Notes: generated by a model not told the origin, from the letters alone. DNA of 64,000 bases from Maritimibacter sp. (GCA_017792445.1 CP051232.1:2268001-2332000), one strand, 5' to 3'; shown: positions 50,904-60,114, numbered from the stretch's first letter. A program made the numbers and translations.

Positions 50904-52151
50904 ATGCGGTATTCGGGATTGCGTTTGTTCGCCGAGGCTCTGCGGGGCCACCGTGGCTGGAAGCCGCTGTGGCGCGACCCGGAGCCTCAGAAAGAGTATG
51001 ACTTCGTCATCGTCGGCGGCGGGCATGGGATGGCCACGGCGTATTACCTTGCCAAGACCTTCGGCAAGGCGCGGATCGCGGTGCTGGACAAGGGCTGGAT
51101 CGGCGGCGGCAACATCGGGCGGAATACGACGATCATCCGGTCGAACTATCTGCTGCCCGGCAACGAGCCGTTCTACGAGCTTTCGATGAAGCTGTGGGAA
51201 GGGCTTGAGCAAGAGTTCAACTTCAACGCCATGGTCAGCCAGCGGGGGATCATCAACCTGATCCATACGGACGGCCAGCGCGACACGTACCGCCGCCGTG
51301 GCAACGCGATGTTGCTGGCGGGCGCGGACGCGCAGTTGCTGACGGCGGACGAGGTCCGCGAGCGCGCGCCATTCCTGAACTTCGACAACCCCCGTTTTCC
51401 GATCAAGGGCGGTCTGATGCAGGAACGCGCAGGCACCGCCCGGCACGACGCGGTGGTCTGGGGCTACGCGCGCGGGGCCGACATGGCCGGCGTCGACATC
51501 ATCCAGAACTGCGAGGTCACGGGGTTCGAAGTCGAGAACGGCCGCGTTACCGGCGTCGAGACCACACGCGGCCGCATCGGCGCGAAGACGGTCGGCGTCG
51601 CGGTGGCGGGCAACTCGGGCCGGGTGATGGCGATGGCCGGGATGCGGCTGCCGATCGAAAGCCACGTGCTGCAGGCCTTCGTGTCCGAGGGGCTGAAGCC
51701 GACGATCCCGGGGGTCATCACCTTCGGCGCCGGGCACTTCTATATCAGTCAGTCGGACAAGGGCGGGTTGGTCTTTGGTGGCGACATCGACGGTTATAAT
51801 TCCTACGCGCAGCGCGGCAACCTGCCGACGGTCGAGGATGTGGCCGAGGGCGGCATGGCCCTGATGCCAATGATCGGGCGCGCCCGGCTTCTGCGGTCGT
51901 GGGGCGGGATCATGGACATGTCGATGGACGGCTCGCCGATCATCGACGCCACCGGGATCGAGGGGCTCTATCTGAACGCGGGCTGGTGTTACGGCGGCTT
52001 CAAGGCGACGCCCGCGTCCGGGTACTGTTTTGCTCATCTGCTGGCCACCGGTCGCCCGCACGAGAAGGCGAAAGCGATGCGGCTGGACCGCTTCGCGCGC
52101 GGCTACGTGATCGACGAGCGCGGCGCCGGCGCGCAGCCGAACCTGCATTGA
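50904..52151 (+). CDS. mgdA: N-methylglutamate dehydrogenase beta-type subunit (SoxB-like)
   Basis: 415-residue FAD subunit homologous to the beta subunit of heterotetrameric sarcosine oxidase. The opening RYSGLRLFAEALRGHRGW, the nucleotide motif DFVIVGGGHGMATAYYLAK and the substrate-side RNTTIIRSNYLLPGNEPFYE are characteristic. In the complex it oxidises N-methylglutamate to glutamate, passing the methylene group to THF. GGAGAG lies before the ATG. It is followed by mgdB, C and D in sarcosine-oxidase order (beta, delta, alpha, gamma). Symbols are given by position in that order. Confidence 0.93.
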   Translation: MRYSGLRLFAEALRGHRGWKPLWRDPEPQKEYDFVIVGGGHGMATAYYLAKTFGKARIAVLDKGWIGGGNIGRNTTIIRSNYLLPGNEPFYELSMKLWEGLEQEFNFNAMVSQRGIINLIHTDGQRDTYRRRGNAMLLAGADAQLLTADEVRERAPFLNFDNPRFPIKGGLMQERAGTARHDAVVWGYARGADMAGVDIIQNCEVTGFEVENGRVTGVETTRGRIGAKTVGVAVAGNSGRVMAMAGMRLPIESHVLQAFVSEGLKPTIPGVITFGAGHFYISQSDKGGLVFGGDIDGYNSYAQRGNLPTVEDVAEGGMALMPMIGRARLLRSWGGIMDMSMDGSPIIDATGIEGLYLNAGWCYGGFKATPASGYCFAHLLATGRPHEKAKAMRLDRFARGYVIDERGAGAQPNLH

Positions 52152-52165
52152 GGAGGGTGTTGAGG

Positions 52166-52252
52166 ATGCAGAATTTTCCAGAAAATTCTGAAGCGCACGA
52201 TTTTCCAGAAGATCGTACCGCGTCGCGCGTGCGGGAGGCGTCGGAATGCTGA
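52166..52252 (+). CDS. Possible 28-residue leader peptide between mgdA and mgdB
   Basis: ATG 52166 follows GAGGGTGTTGAGG and the frame reads MQNFPENSEAHDFPEDRTAS to TGA, overlapping the mgdB start. The DNA contains a perfect 10-2-10 inverted repeat. Its amino-acid pattern (NFPENSEAHDFPED) is an imperfect duplication, so it may just reflect DNA structure. Listed because it is well placed for coupling. Confidence 0.25.
   Translation: MQNFPENSEAHDFPEDRTASRVREASEC
52169..52190. repeat. Perfect 10-bp inverted repeat upstream of mgdB
   Basis: The arm CAGAATTTTC, a 2-nt spacer and its exact complement GAAAATTCTG. A related half (ATTTTCCAGAAGAT) recurs about 20 nt later. It is AT-rich within a very GC-rich operon and contains the GAAAATT core seen before tmm. 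Confidence 0.7.
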
Positions 52253-52518
52253 TCCCGCATCCGCTGCTGGGCCTGCGGGACGCGCAGGAGTTCACCTATC
52301 TCGGCGACGCTTCTCTGCTGAACCGCCCCGACCCCGCCGAGGGCGAGGCGGCGTTCTGCGACTACGTCTTCCTGCGGGACAACCCCGCCGGCGTTCACCG
52401 CGAGCTATGGTATCACGAGCAGGGCGACCGCTCGTGGCTGGTCGTTACGCGCGACACCGTCACCCACGAAATCCTCGGCGCCGAGCTGGCGCGCGACGTG
52501 AAGGGAGCCGGCGCATGA
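52246..52518 (+). CDS. mgdB: N-methylglutamate dehydrogenase delta-type subunit (SoxD-like)
   Basis: 90-residue small subunit homologous to the delta subunit of sarcosine oxidase. The family pattern LRDNPAGVHRELWYHEQGDR and VTRDTVTHEILG is clear. The zinc knuckle of SoxD (C-P-x-C near the N-terminus) reads HPLLGLRD, so the metal-binding cysteines are missing; a single Cys remains in AAFCDYVF. The stop overlaps mgdC by 4 nt. Confidence 0.92.
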   Translation: MLIPHPLLGLRDAQEFTYLGDASLLNRPDPAEGEAAFCDYVFLRDNPAGVHRELWYHEQGDRSWLVVTRDTVTHEILGAELARDVKGAGA

Positions 52519-55457
52519 GCCGCCTCGACGGAGGTCTGGTCGACCGCGACCGCGTGCTGAGTTTCTCGTTCGACGGGCGGCGCTATGTCGGGCATCCGGG
52601 CGATACGCTTGCCTCGGCGCTGCTGGCGAACGGCGTGAAACTGATGGGACGCAGTTTCAAGTACCACCGGCCGCGCGGTGTCTTGTCCGCCGGGTCGGAA
52701 GAGCCGAACGCGTTGGTCGAGTTGCGCACCGGACCGCGGCAGGAACCGAACACGCGGGCGACCGTGGCCGAGCTGTTTGACGGGCTTGAGGCGCGCAGCC
52801 AGAACCGGTTCCCGTCGCTGGGCTTCGACCTTCTGGGCATCAACGACCTGTTTGCGCCATTCCTGACCGCCGGGTTCTATTACAAGACCTTCATGTGGCC
52901 GAAAGCCTTCTGGGAGAAGCTCTACGAACCCGCGATCCGCCGGGCTGCGGGGCTGGGGCGGCTGTCGATGGGGCCCGACCCGGATGCCTATGACAAGGGC
53001 TTCTTGCACTGTGACCTCTTGGTGATCGGCGGCGGTGCGGCGGGCCTTTCGGCGGCGCTGACCGCGGGCCGCGCCGGTGCGCGGGTGGTGCTTGCGGACG
53101 AGGATTTCAGGCTGGGTGGGCGGCTGCTGGCCGAAAGCCATCTGCTGGACGACGCGCCCGCAACGGACTGGGTGCGCATGGTCGAGGCGGAGCTGGCCAG
53201 CCTGCCCAACGTGCGGGTGCTGACGCGGACGACCGTGTTCGGTGCCTACGATCATGGAATCTACGGCGCGGTGGAACGGGTGTCGGATCACCTTGCCGAT
53301 CCCGCTGGCCGGGTGCGGCAGACGCTGTGGCGGATCACGGCGAGGCGCACCGTGCTGGCCGGCGGCGCGACCGAGCGGCACGTCCCGTTCCGCAACAACG
53401 ACCGGCCCGGCATAATGCTGGCAGGCGCGATGCGGGCCTATGCGAACCGCTGGGCGGTCAGCCCGGTCGCGCGTGGCGAGCGGGTCGCGATCTTCACCAA
53501 CAACGACGACGGGCACCGGACGGCGGTGGACCTGCTTGCAAAGGGCGTTCCGGTTCTGGCCGTCATAGACCCGCGCGAGCACGCGCCGCGGCTGGGCGGC
53601 TATCAGGTGATGGCAGGTGCAACAGTGACCGGCGCGCGCGGGCGGCTTGGTCTGCGGTCCATCGAAGTGACCCGCAACGGTCAGCCGGAGTGGCTGGAAT
53701 GCTCGGCGTTGGGCGTCTCGGGCGGGTGGAACCCGAACGTGAACCTCGCCTCGCATCATCGCGGGCGCCCGGTCTGGTCCGAGGATCATCTTGCCTTCCT
53801 GCCCGGTGGCGAACTGCCTTCGTGTATGACGGTCGCGGGGGCCGCTGCCGGTCAAGGATCGACGCATGCGGCCCTTCACGATGGCGTGGCGCAGGCGCGT
53901 GCGGCGCTGGATGCGCTGGGCATCGCCGCGTCCGAAACCGCTGTGCCGGTCGCCGAGGACGCGCCCCTGAGGCAGACGGCCTTCTGGCACGTTCCGGGCC
54001 GGGGGCGCGCCTGGGTGGATTTCCAGAACGACGTCACGGTCAAGGACATCGCGCTGGCCCACAAGGAAAACATGCGCCCGGTCGAGCACCTGAAGCGGTG
54101 GACGACGCTGGGCATGGCGACGGATCAGGGCAAGACGGCGAACGTCACGGCGCTGGCCGTGATGGCGGAACTGACCGGCAAGGGCATCCCGCAGACGGGC
54201 ACGACGATCTTCCGTCCGCCCTATACGCCGGTCGCGCTTTCGGTGCTGGGGGGTGGCAACACCGGGCCGGGTTTCCGACCGACGCGGCTGACCCCGACCC
54301 ACGAATGGGCCAAGGCCGAAGGCGCCACGTTCGTAGAGGTCGGCCAGTGGATGCGGGCGCAGTATTTCCCGAAGGACGGAGAGTCGCACTGGCGCCAGTC
54401 GGTCGACCGCGAGGCGCGGGCGGTGCGGTCCGGCGTCGGGCTGTGCGACGTCACCACGCTGGGCAAGATCGACGTGCAGGGCGCGGACGCGGGCGAATTC
54501 CTGAACCGGATCTATTCCAACATGATGGGCACGCTGAAGGTGGGGCGTGTGCGCTATGGCCTGATGCTGCGAGAAGACGGTTTCGTCTATGACGACGGCA
54601 CCTGCGCCCGGCTGGCCGAGGATCATTTCGTCGTCACCACCACGACCGCCAACGCCGGGCTTGTGTTCCGCAACATGGAATTCGCCCGGCAATGCCTGTG
54701 GCCGGAACTGGACGTGCAGGTCATCTCGACCACCGATGCGTGGGCGCAGATCGCGGTGGCGGGTCCGCACGCGCGGACGTTGCTGTCGCGGCTGGTGGAC
54801 GACTTCGACCTGTCGAACGAGGCGTTCCCCTTCATGGCCTGCGGTGACCTGACCGTCTGCGGCGGACTGCGCGCGCGGCTGTTCCGGATCTCGTTCTCGG
54901 GCGAACTGGCCTATGAGATCGCGGTGCCTGCGCGCTATGGCAACGCGCTGATGGCCCGGCTGATGGAGCGCGGGCAGGATCTTGGCGCGACGCCCTACGG
55001 GACAGAGGCGCTGGCCGTGCTGCGGATCGAGAAAGGGCACGCGGTGGCGGCCGAGATCAACGGGCAGACCACCGCAGCGATGCTGGGACTGGGGCGGATG
55101 GTGTCCGAGAAGAAGGACTCGATCGGCGCGGTCATGTCGCGGCGCGAAGGCATGGTTGCCGACCGACGGCGGCTTGTGGGGCTGATGCCCGTCGATCCCA
55201 GCCAGCAGGTCGTGGCGGGCGCGCACCTGTTCAATCCGGGCGCCGAGCAAGGCACTGCGACCGATCAGGGCTGGGTCACGTCCAGCTGTTTCTCGCCGCA
55301 CCTTGGCAGCTACATCTCGCTTGGCTTGCTGGAAGACGGCGACGCGCGGTTGGGCGATGTGGTCATTGCGGCGAACCCGCTGGCCGGGGTGAATATCGAG
55401 ACGAAGGTGGTCAGCCCGCATTTCGTCGATCCGGACGGGGAGCGGCTGCGTGACTGA
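52515..55457 (+). CDS. mgdC: N-methylglutamate dehydrogenase alpha-type subunit (SoxA-like)
   Basis: 980-residue subunit homologous to the alpha subunit of sarcosine oxidase. An N-terminal ferredoxin-like fold (FDGRRYVGHPGDTLASALLA, SFKYHRPRGVLSAGSEEPNA) is followed by an NAD-binding pyridine-nucleotide domain (LLVIGGGAAGLSAALTAGRA, about 170-185) and, from about 600, a GcvT-type THF domain (WMRAQYFPKDGESHWRQSVD, RISFSGELAYEIAVP, LRIEKGHAVAAEINGQTT). It channels the methyl-derived C1 unit to THF. It starts with an ATGA overlap and ends overlapping mgdD by 8 nt. Confidence 0.94.
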   Translation: MSRLDGGLVDRDRVLSFSFDGRRYVGHPGDTLASALLANGVKLMGRSFKYHRPRGVLSAGSEEPNALVELRTGPRQEPNTRATVAELFDGLEARSQNRFPSLGFDLLGINDLFAPFLTAGFYYKTFMWPKAFWEKLYEPAIRRAAGLGRLSMGPDPDAYDKGFLHCDLLVIGGGAAGLSAALTAGRAGARVVLADEDFRLGGRLLAESHLLDDAPATDWVRMVEAELASLPNVRVLTRTTVFGAYDHGIYGAVERVSDHLADPAGRVRQTLWRITARRTVLAGGATERHVPFRNNDRPGIMLAGAMRAYANRWAVSPVARGERVAIFTNNDDGHRTAVDLLAKGVPVLAVIDPREHAPRLGGYQVMAGATVTGARGRLGLRSIEVTRNGQPEWLECSALGVSGGWNPNVNLASHHRGRPVWSEDHLAFLPGGELPSCMTVAGAAAGQGSTHAALHDGVAQARAALDALGIAASETAVPVAEDAPLRQTAFWHVPGRGRAWVDFQNDVTVKDIALAHKENMRPVEHLKRWTTLGMATDQGKTANVTALAVMAELTGKGIPQTGTTIFRPPYTPVALSVLGGGNTGPGFRPTRLTPTHEWAKAEGATFVEVGQWMRAQYFPKDGESHWRQSVDREARAVRSGVGLCDVTTLGKIDVQGADAGEFLNRIYSNMMGTLKVGRVRYGLMLREDGFVYDDGTCARLAEDHFVVTTTTANAGLVFRNMEFARQCLWPELDVQVISTTDAWAQIAVAGPHARTLLSRLVDDFDLSNEAFPFMACGDLTVCGGLRARLFRISFSGELAYEIAVPARYGNALMARLMERGQDLGATPYGTEALAVLRIEKGHAVAAEINGQTTAAMLGLGRMVSEKKDSIGAVMSRREGMVADRRRLVGLMPVDPSQQVVAGAHLFNPGAEQGTATDQGWVTSSCFSPHLGSYISLGLLEDGDARLGDVVIAANPLAGVNIETKVVSPHFVDPDGERLRD

Positions 55458-56019
55458 CCTTCAACCCATCACAGCCTTGGGCGGGACGACCGCGAAACAG
55501 GCCAGCTTCGGCGCGTTGACCCTGACCGAGAACGACCGGCTGGCGCTGGCGTCGCTGGCGCTGCGGCGTGGAGCGGACCGGCCAGAGCCGATGGGACTGG
55601 TGCTGCCGGGGCCCGGCGAGTGGGTCGAGGGCGTCGGCGTCGCGGCCTTCTGGACCGGGCCGGACCAGTGGATGATCGAGGGGCCGATCCCCGAAGACCT
55701 GGGCGAGGATTTCGCAGCCGAAGTCCTGCGAAACGCGCCGGGATGTTCGGTGACCGAGCAGACGGACGGCTGGGTTGCGGTCGAGATCGCCTCGGACACC
55801 GGCGACGCACCGATCCTCGCATTGCTGGAACGGCTCGTGAATCTGGACCCGGTGACGCTTCGGCCCGGCAAGGCGTCGCGAACCGTGCTTGAACATCTGG
55901 GCGTTTTCGTTATCCGACGGGGCGAGGACCGGCTTGCGGTCATCGGCATGCGCTCGGCGGCGGGATCGCTTTGGCACGCGCTGGCCACCGCAGCCCAGAG
56001 ACTGGAGGGTGCGGCGTGA
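55450..56019 (+). CDS. mgdD: N-methylglutamate dehydrogenase gamma-type subunit (SoxG-like)
   Basis: 189 residues from a GTG that lies 8 nt inside mgdC. Homologous to the gamma subunit of sarcosine oxidase, a truncated GcvT-like protein; segments such as [33 protein letters not shown] and [10 protein letters not shown] support this. It completes the four-subunit complex. The stop overlaps the folD GTG by 4 nt, so the C1-transfer genes are translated in series. Confidence 0.92.
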   Translation: MTDLQPITALGGTTAKQASFGALTLTENDRLALASLALRRGADRPEPMGLVLPGPGEWVEGVGVAAFWTGPDQWMIEGPIPEDLGEDFAAEVLRNAPGCSVTEQTDGWVAVEIASDTGDAPILALLERLVNLDPVTLRPGKASRTVLEHLGVFVIRRGEDRLAVIGMRSAAGSLWHALATAAQRLEGAA

Positions 56020-56918
56020 CCGCGACGATCATCGACGGCAAGGCCTTTGCGGCCACGGTACGGGAAAAGGTGGCGGCGGGAGTCGCCGCGCTGAAGGCGG
56101 ACCACGGCATTACGCCGGGTCTGGCGGTCGTACTGGTGGGCGAAGACCCGGCGAGCCAGGTTTACGTGCGGAACAAGGGCAAGCAGACCATCGAGGTCGG
56201 CATGAACTCGTTCGAGCACAAGCTGCCCGCCGACGTGTCCGAGGCCGAGCTCTACGCGCTGATCGACAAGCTGAACGCCGACCCGGCGGTTCAGGGTATT
56301 CTTGTGCAGTTCCCGGTGCCGGATCACCTGAGCGAAACCGATATCGTGGCGCGCATCGACCCGGCGAAGGACGTGGACGGGCTGCATGTGGTCAACGCCG
56401 GACTGCTGGCGAGCGGTCAGAAGGCGATGGTGTCCTGCACGCCGCTGGGCTGTCTGATGCTGCTGCGCGACCAGCTTGGCAGCCTGTCGGGACTGAACGC
56501 CGTGGTGGTGGGGCGCTCGAACCTTGTGGGCAAGCCGCTGGCGCAGCTTCTGCTGCGCGACAGCTGCACCGTGACCATCGCGCATTCGCGGACCAAGGAC
56601 CTTCCCGAGGTCTGCCGCGGGGCCGACATCCTTGTGGCCGCCGTGGGGCGTCCGCAGATGGTGAAGGGCGACTGGATCAAGCCGGGCGCCGCCGTCATCG
56701 ACGTGGGCATCAACCGGATCGACGCGCCGGAACGCGGCGAGGGCAAGACCCGGCTGGTGGGCGACGTGGATTTCGCAAGCGCGTCCGAGGTTGCTGGCGC
56801 GATCACGCCGGTGCCCGGTGGTGTCGGTCCGATGACCATCGCCTGCCTTCTGGCCAATACGCTGACCGCCTGCTGCCGTGCGAACGGTCTGCCGGAGCCC
56901 GACGGCCTGACGGCCTGA
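56016..56918 (+). CDS. folD: Bifunctional methylenetetrahydrofolate dehydrogenase/cyclohydrolase
   Basis: 300-residue FolD that converts 5,10-methylene-THF to 10-formyl-THF with NADP. The GTG start overlaps the mgdD stop. The substrate Tyr/Lys region YVRNKGKQT, the FolD motifs [12 protein letters not shown] and [11 protein letters not shown], the Rossmann [15 protein letters not shown] and the [10 protein letters not shown] end are all intact. Its place after mgdABCD shows it processes the methyl group of methylamine. Confidence 0.97.
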   Translation: MTATIIDGKAFAATVREKVAAGVAALKADHGITPGLAVVLVGEDPASQVYVRNKGKQTIEVGMNSFEHKLPADVSEAELYALIDKLNADPAVQGILVQFPVPDHLSETDIVARIDPAKDVDGLHVVNAGLLASGQKAMVSCTPLGCLMLLRDQLGSLSGLNAVVVGRSNLVGKPLAQLLLRDSCTVTIAHSRTKDLPEVCRGADILVAAVGRPQMVKGDWIKPGAAVIDVGINRIDAPERGEGKTRLVGDVDFASASEVAGAITPVPGGVGPMTIACLLANTLTACCRANGLPEPDGLTA

Positions 56919-56973
56919 GACCCATCCAAATACAAGAATGGCCCGCGAGGCCCGACCCGACAGGAGAGCCGGA

Positions 56974-57858
56974 ATGTCGAAATTCACTCTGACCGTCACC
57001 TGCCCGACGACCCGTGGCATCGTCGCGGCGATCTCTGCCTATCTGTCCGAGAAGGGCTGCAACATCACCGACAGCTCGCAGTTCGACGATTTCGAGACGG
57101 GCAACTTCTTCATGCGCGTCAGCATGGTGTCCGAAACCGGTACCGAACTGGAAGACCTGGAAGCGGGCTTCGCCGAAACCGCCAAGGCATTCGACATGGA
57201 CTTCGCGTTCCATGACGAGGGCGCGAAGATGAAGGTCGTCATCATGGTTTCGCGCTTCGGGCATTGCCTGAACGACCTGCTGTACCGCTGGCGGATCGGT
57301 GCGCTGCCGATCGAGATCGTGGCCGTGATCTCGAACCACATGGACTATCAGAAACTGGTGGTGAACCACGACATCCCGTTCCACTGCATCAAGGTCACGA
57401 AAGAGAACAAGCCCGAGGCCGAGAAGCGGATCATGGACGTGGTCGAGGACACCGGCGCCGAGCTGGTCGTGCTGGCGCGTTACATGCAGATCCTGTCGGA
57501 CGAAATGTGCCAGAAGATGTCGGGCCGGATCATCAACATCCACCACTCGTTCCTGCCGTCGTTCAAGGGCGCCAACCCCTACAAGCAGGCGTTCGAGCGG
57601 GGCGTCAAGCTGATCGGAGCAACGTCGCACTATGTGACCGCCGATCTCGACGAGGGGCCGATCATCGAGCAGGACACGGTACGCGTGACCCACGCGCAGT
57701 CGCCGTCGGACTATGTCTCGCTGGGCCGCGACGTGGAAAGCCAGGTGCTGGCCCGCGCGATCCACGCGCATATCCATCGCCGGGTGTTCCTGAACGGAAA
57801 CAAGACGGTGGTCTTCCCGGCGTCTCCGGGCTCTTACGCGTCGGAGCGGATGGGCTGA
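56974..57858 (+). CDS. purU: Formyltetrahydrofolate deformylase
   Basis: 294-residue PurU, releasing formate from 10-formyl-THF and regenerating THF. An N-terminal ACT domain (SKFTLTVTCPTTRGIVAAIS, about 1-75) is followed by a formyltransferase-like domain with MVSRFGHCLNDLL, the catalytic NIHHSFLPSFKGANPY and the Asp-containing TADLDEGPIIEQD. GGAGAG precedes the ATG. Here it ends the C1 chain of methylamine oxidation; formate would go to formate dehydrogenase encoded elsewhere. Confidence 0.96.
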   Translation: MSKFTLTVTCPTTRGIVAAISAYLSEKGCNITDSSQFDDFETGNFFMRVSMVSETGTELEDLEAGFAETAKAFDMDFAFHDEGAKMKVVIMVSRFGHCLNDLLYRWRIGALPIEIVAVISNHMDYQKLVVNHDIPFHCIKVTKENKPEAEKRIMDVVEDTGAELVVLARYMQILSDEMCQKMSGRIINIHHSFLPSFKGANPYKQAFERGVKLIGATSHYVTADLDEGPIIEQDTVRVTHAQSPSDYVSLGRDVESQVLARAIHAHIHRRVFLNGNKTVVFPASPGSYASERMG

Positions 57859-57901
57859 GAGCGGACGGTCAGACGCCCGCGCGGACCGCCGGCGTCACCT
57901 T

Positions 57902-57976
57902 TCGGAAATAGCGTCGCCGGGGGCTCTGCCCCCGTCGCGTGCCGCGACTCCCCCGAGGTATTTCGAAAGAGAAGAA
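57902..57976 (-). repeat. Dispersed GC-rich hairpin element, copy 2
   Basis: Read on the minus strand it shows CTTCTCTTTCGAAATACC, CGGGGGA and the hairpin CGGGGGC/GCCCCCG, a degenerate version of the element at 49382. It lies between the convergent purU and TerB-like genes. Confidence 0.6.
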
Positions 57977-57989
57977 GCCGGGTTCGGTG

Positions 57990-58412
57990 TCAGAGCTGCA
58001 TGTGCCGGGCGCGGGCGCCGCGTTCTATGGCGGCGGCATGCAGGCGGTCGATGCGCAGTTCGTAGCGGATCTCGGCGAGGAAGCGGAGTTCGGACTCGCC
58101 CAGCAAGCCGTCCGAGGCCGCGACGTCGCAGGCCAGCGCATAGGCGGTTTCCCACAGTTTCTCGGGCAGGTTCTCGCGGATGAGGCCGAACAGCGCGTCC
58201 AGTCCGTCCTCTTCGCTGAACAGGTCGAACACGGTGGTCGAGACGCGTTTCAGGCGGTCCTTGTCGTAATCCGCGAAGACCGGCATGTGGTCGAGGATCG
58301 ACTCGATCGAAACGAGTTCCGCGGTGCGGATGTTCTGGTCGGATGCGGAGATCGCGATCATCACCGCGACGAGGCTGTCTTGCGGCGACAGGGTGGGCTG
58401 ATTGTCGGGCAC
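57990..58412 (-). CDS. TerB-like (tellurite resistance/DUF533-type) protein
   Basis: 140 residues, all-helical. The opening LSPQDSLVAVMIAISASDQNIRTAEL and the later CDVAASDGLLGESELRFLAEI are the two metal-binding, acid-rich helical repeats of TerB-type proteins (a-x-S-D-G-x-x-x-x-x-E-x). No other ter genes are nearby, so tellurite resistance should not be inferred. It is divergent from lysK. Confidence 0.8.
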   Translation of the reverse strand: MPDNQPTLSPQDSLVAVMIAISASDQNIRTAELVSIESILDHMPVFADYDKDRLKRVSTTVFDLFSEEDGLDALFGLIRENLPEKLWETAYALACDVAASDGLLGESELRFLAEIRYELRIDRLHAAAIERGARARHMQL

Positions 58413-58530
58413 CGGGCAATCCTTCGATAACGGTCTTCAACCGCGTAAATATTGACGCGGAACGGTCCGGGCAATAGGGAGTGGCGTCCCTGGGGCAGGA
58501 TGCCCCGCATCATCGAATCGAGAGAAAGAC

Positions 58531-60114
58531 ATGTCCGATCTGCGCGAAGCCGCGATGACGTCCAAGGCCTGGCCCTTCGAAGAAGCGCGCCGGGTGCTGA
58601 AACGTTACGAGAAGGCACCGCCGGAGAAGGGCTATGTGCTGTTCGAAACCGGCTATGGTCCGTCGGGCCTGCCGCATATCGGGACCTTCGGCGAGGTGCT
58701 GCGCACCACGATGATCCGGCGGGCGTTCGAACTGATCTCGGACATCCCGACGCGGCTGATCTGTTTTTCGGACGACATGGACGGGATGCGGAAGGTGCCG
58801 GGCAACGTCCCGAACCAGGACCGGCTGCGGGAAGACCTGCAGCGGCCGCTGACCAGCGTCTATGATCCGTTCGAAGAATTCGAAAGCTTCGGGCACCACA
58901 ACAACGCGATGCTGCGCCGGTTCCTCGATACCTTCGGGTTCGAGTACGAATTCTATTCGGCGACCGAGTTCTACAAGTCGGGCCAGTTCGACGAGACGCT
59001 GCTGCGGGCCTGCGAGAAGTACGACGACATCATGAAAGTGATGCTGAAGTCGCTTCGCGAAGAGCGGCAGCAGACCTATTCGATCTTCCTGCCGATCCAC
59101 CCCGAGACCGGCCGCGTCATGTACGTGCCGCTGAAGAACGTGGATGCGAAAGAGGGCACGATCACCTTCGACGACGACACGGGCCGCGAGTGGACGCTGC
59201 CGGTGACCGGCGGTCAGGTGAAGTTGCAGTGGAAGCCGGACTTCGGCGCGCGCTGGGCCGCGCTGGGCGTCGATTTCGAGATGTACGGCAAGGACCACTC
59301 GACCAACACGCCGATCTATGACTCGATCTGCCGCATCCTCGGCGCGCCGGCGCCGGAGCACTTCACGTACGAGCTGTTCCTGGACGACAAGGGTCAGAAG
59401 ATCTCGAAGTCGTCGGGCAACGGTATCTCGATCGACGAATGGCTGACCTATGCTTCGACCGAGTCGCTGTCCTACTTCATGTACCAGAAACCGAAGACGG
59501 CGAAGCGGCTGTTCTTCGACGTGATCCCGCGCGCGGTGGACGAATATCACCAGCAATTGCGGGCCTATCCGGAACAGGATGCGACGCAGAAGCTGGCGAA
59601 CCCGGTTTACCACATCCACAACGGCGATGTGCCGGAGTCGAAGATGGTGGTGCCGTTCGGGATGCTGCTGAACCTTGCCAGCGTGAGCCACGCCGAGGAC
59701 AAGGACCAGATGTGGGGCTTCATCCGCCGCTATGCGCCGGACGCGTCGCCCCAGACGCATCCGGACCTCGATGCGGCGGCGGGGCATGCGGTGCGGTACT
59801 ACAACGACTTCGTGAAACCGACGAAGGTGTTCCGCGCTCCGACCGACCAGGAGCGGGCCGCGTTGGAGGATCTGCGCGACCGGCTGAAGGCGTGGGATGG
59901 CGGGCTGGACCCGGAAGAGCTTCAGTCGATGGTCTTCGCCGTCGGCAAGGCGCATGACTTCGAGCCGCTGCGCGACTGGTTCAAGGCGCTGTACGAGGTC
60001 CTTCTGGGCGCCAGCCAGGGGCCGCGCTTCGGCGGCTTCATCGCGCTGTACGGCGTCGAAGAGAGCATCGCGCTGATCGACGCCGGGCTGAACGGCGAGC
60101 TACAGGCGGATTAA
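58531..60114 (+). CDS. lysK: Lysine--tRNA ligase, class I
   Basis: Class I lysyl-tRNA synthetase, used by many alphaproteobacteria and archaea instead of the class II LysS. 527 residues. The HIGH-type motif is [17 protein letters not shown], and the KMSKS-type motif is [12 protein letters not shown]. The class I LysRS features [12 protein letters not shown] and [14 protein letters not shown] are present. GAGAGAAAG precedes the ATG. A hairpin follows 12 nt after the stop. Confidence 0.96.
   Translation: MSDLREAAMTSKAWPFEEARRVLKRYEKAPPEKGYVLFETGYGPSGLPHIGTFGEVLRTTMIRRAFELISDIPTRLICFSDDMDGMRKVPGNVPNQDRLREDLQRPLTSVYDPFEEFESFGHHNNAMLRRFLDTFGFEYEFYSATEFYKSGQFDETLLRACEKYDDIMKVMLKSLREERQQTYSIFLPIHPETGRVMYVPLKNVDAKEGTITFDDDTGREWTLPVTGGQVKLQWKPDFGARWAALGVDFEMYGKDHSTNTPIYDSICRILGAPAPEHFTYELFLDDKGQKISKSSGNGISIDEWLTYASTESLSYFMYQKPKTAKRLFFDVIPRAVDEYHQQLRAYPEQDATQKLANPVYHIHNGDVPESKMVVPFGMLLNLASVSHAEDKDQMWGFIRRYAPDASPQTHPDLDAAAGHAVRYYNDFVKPTKVFRAPTDQERAALEDLRDRLKAWDGGLDPEELQSMVFAVGKAHDFEPLRDWFKALYEVLLGASQGPRFGGFIALYGVEESIALIDAGLNGELQAD

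Noticed and set aside
52413-55421. A 1002-codon open frame on the minus strand opposite mgdC
   Set aside because: Its translation is Arg/His/Gln-rich without family resemblance, while the plus-strand frame shows clear sarcosine-oxidase alpha motifs. Long antisense frames are expected at this GC content; similar ones oppose tdm, the FAD-GcvT gene and the phospho-lyase.
57990-58412. Tellurite-resistance locus
   Set aside because: Only a single TerB-like gene is present, without terA, terC, terD or terE neighbours.
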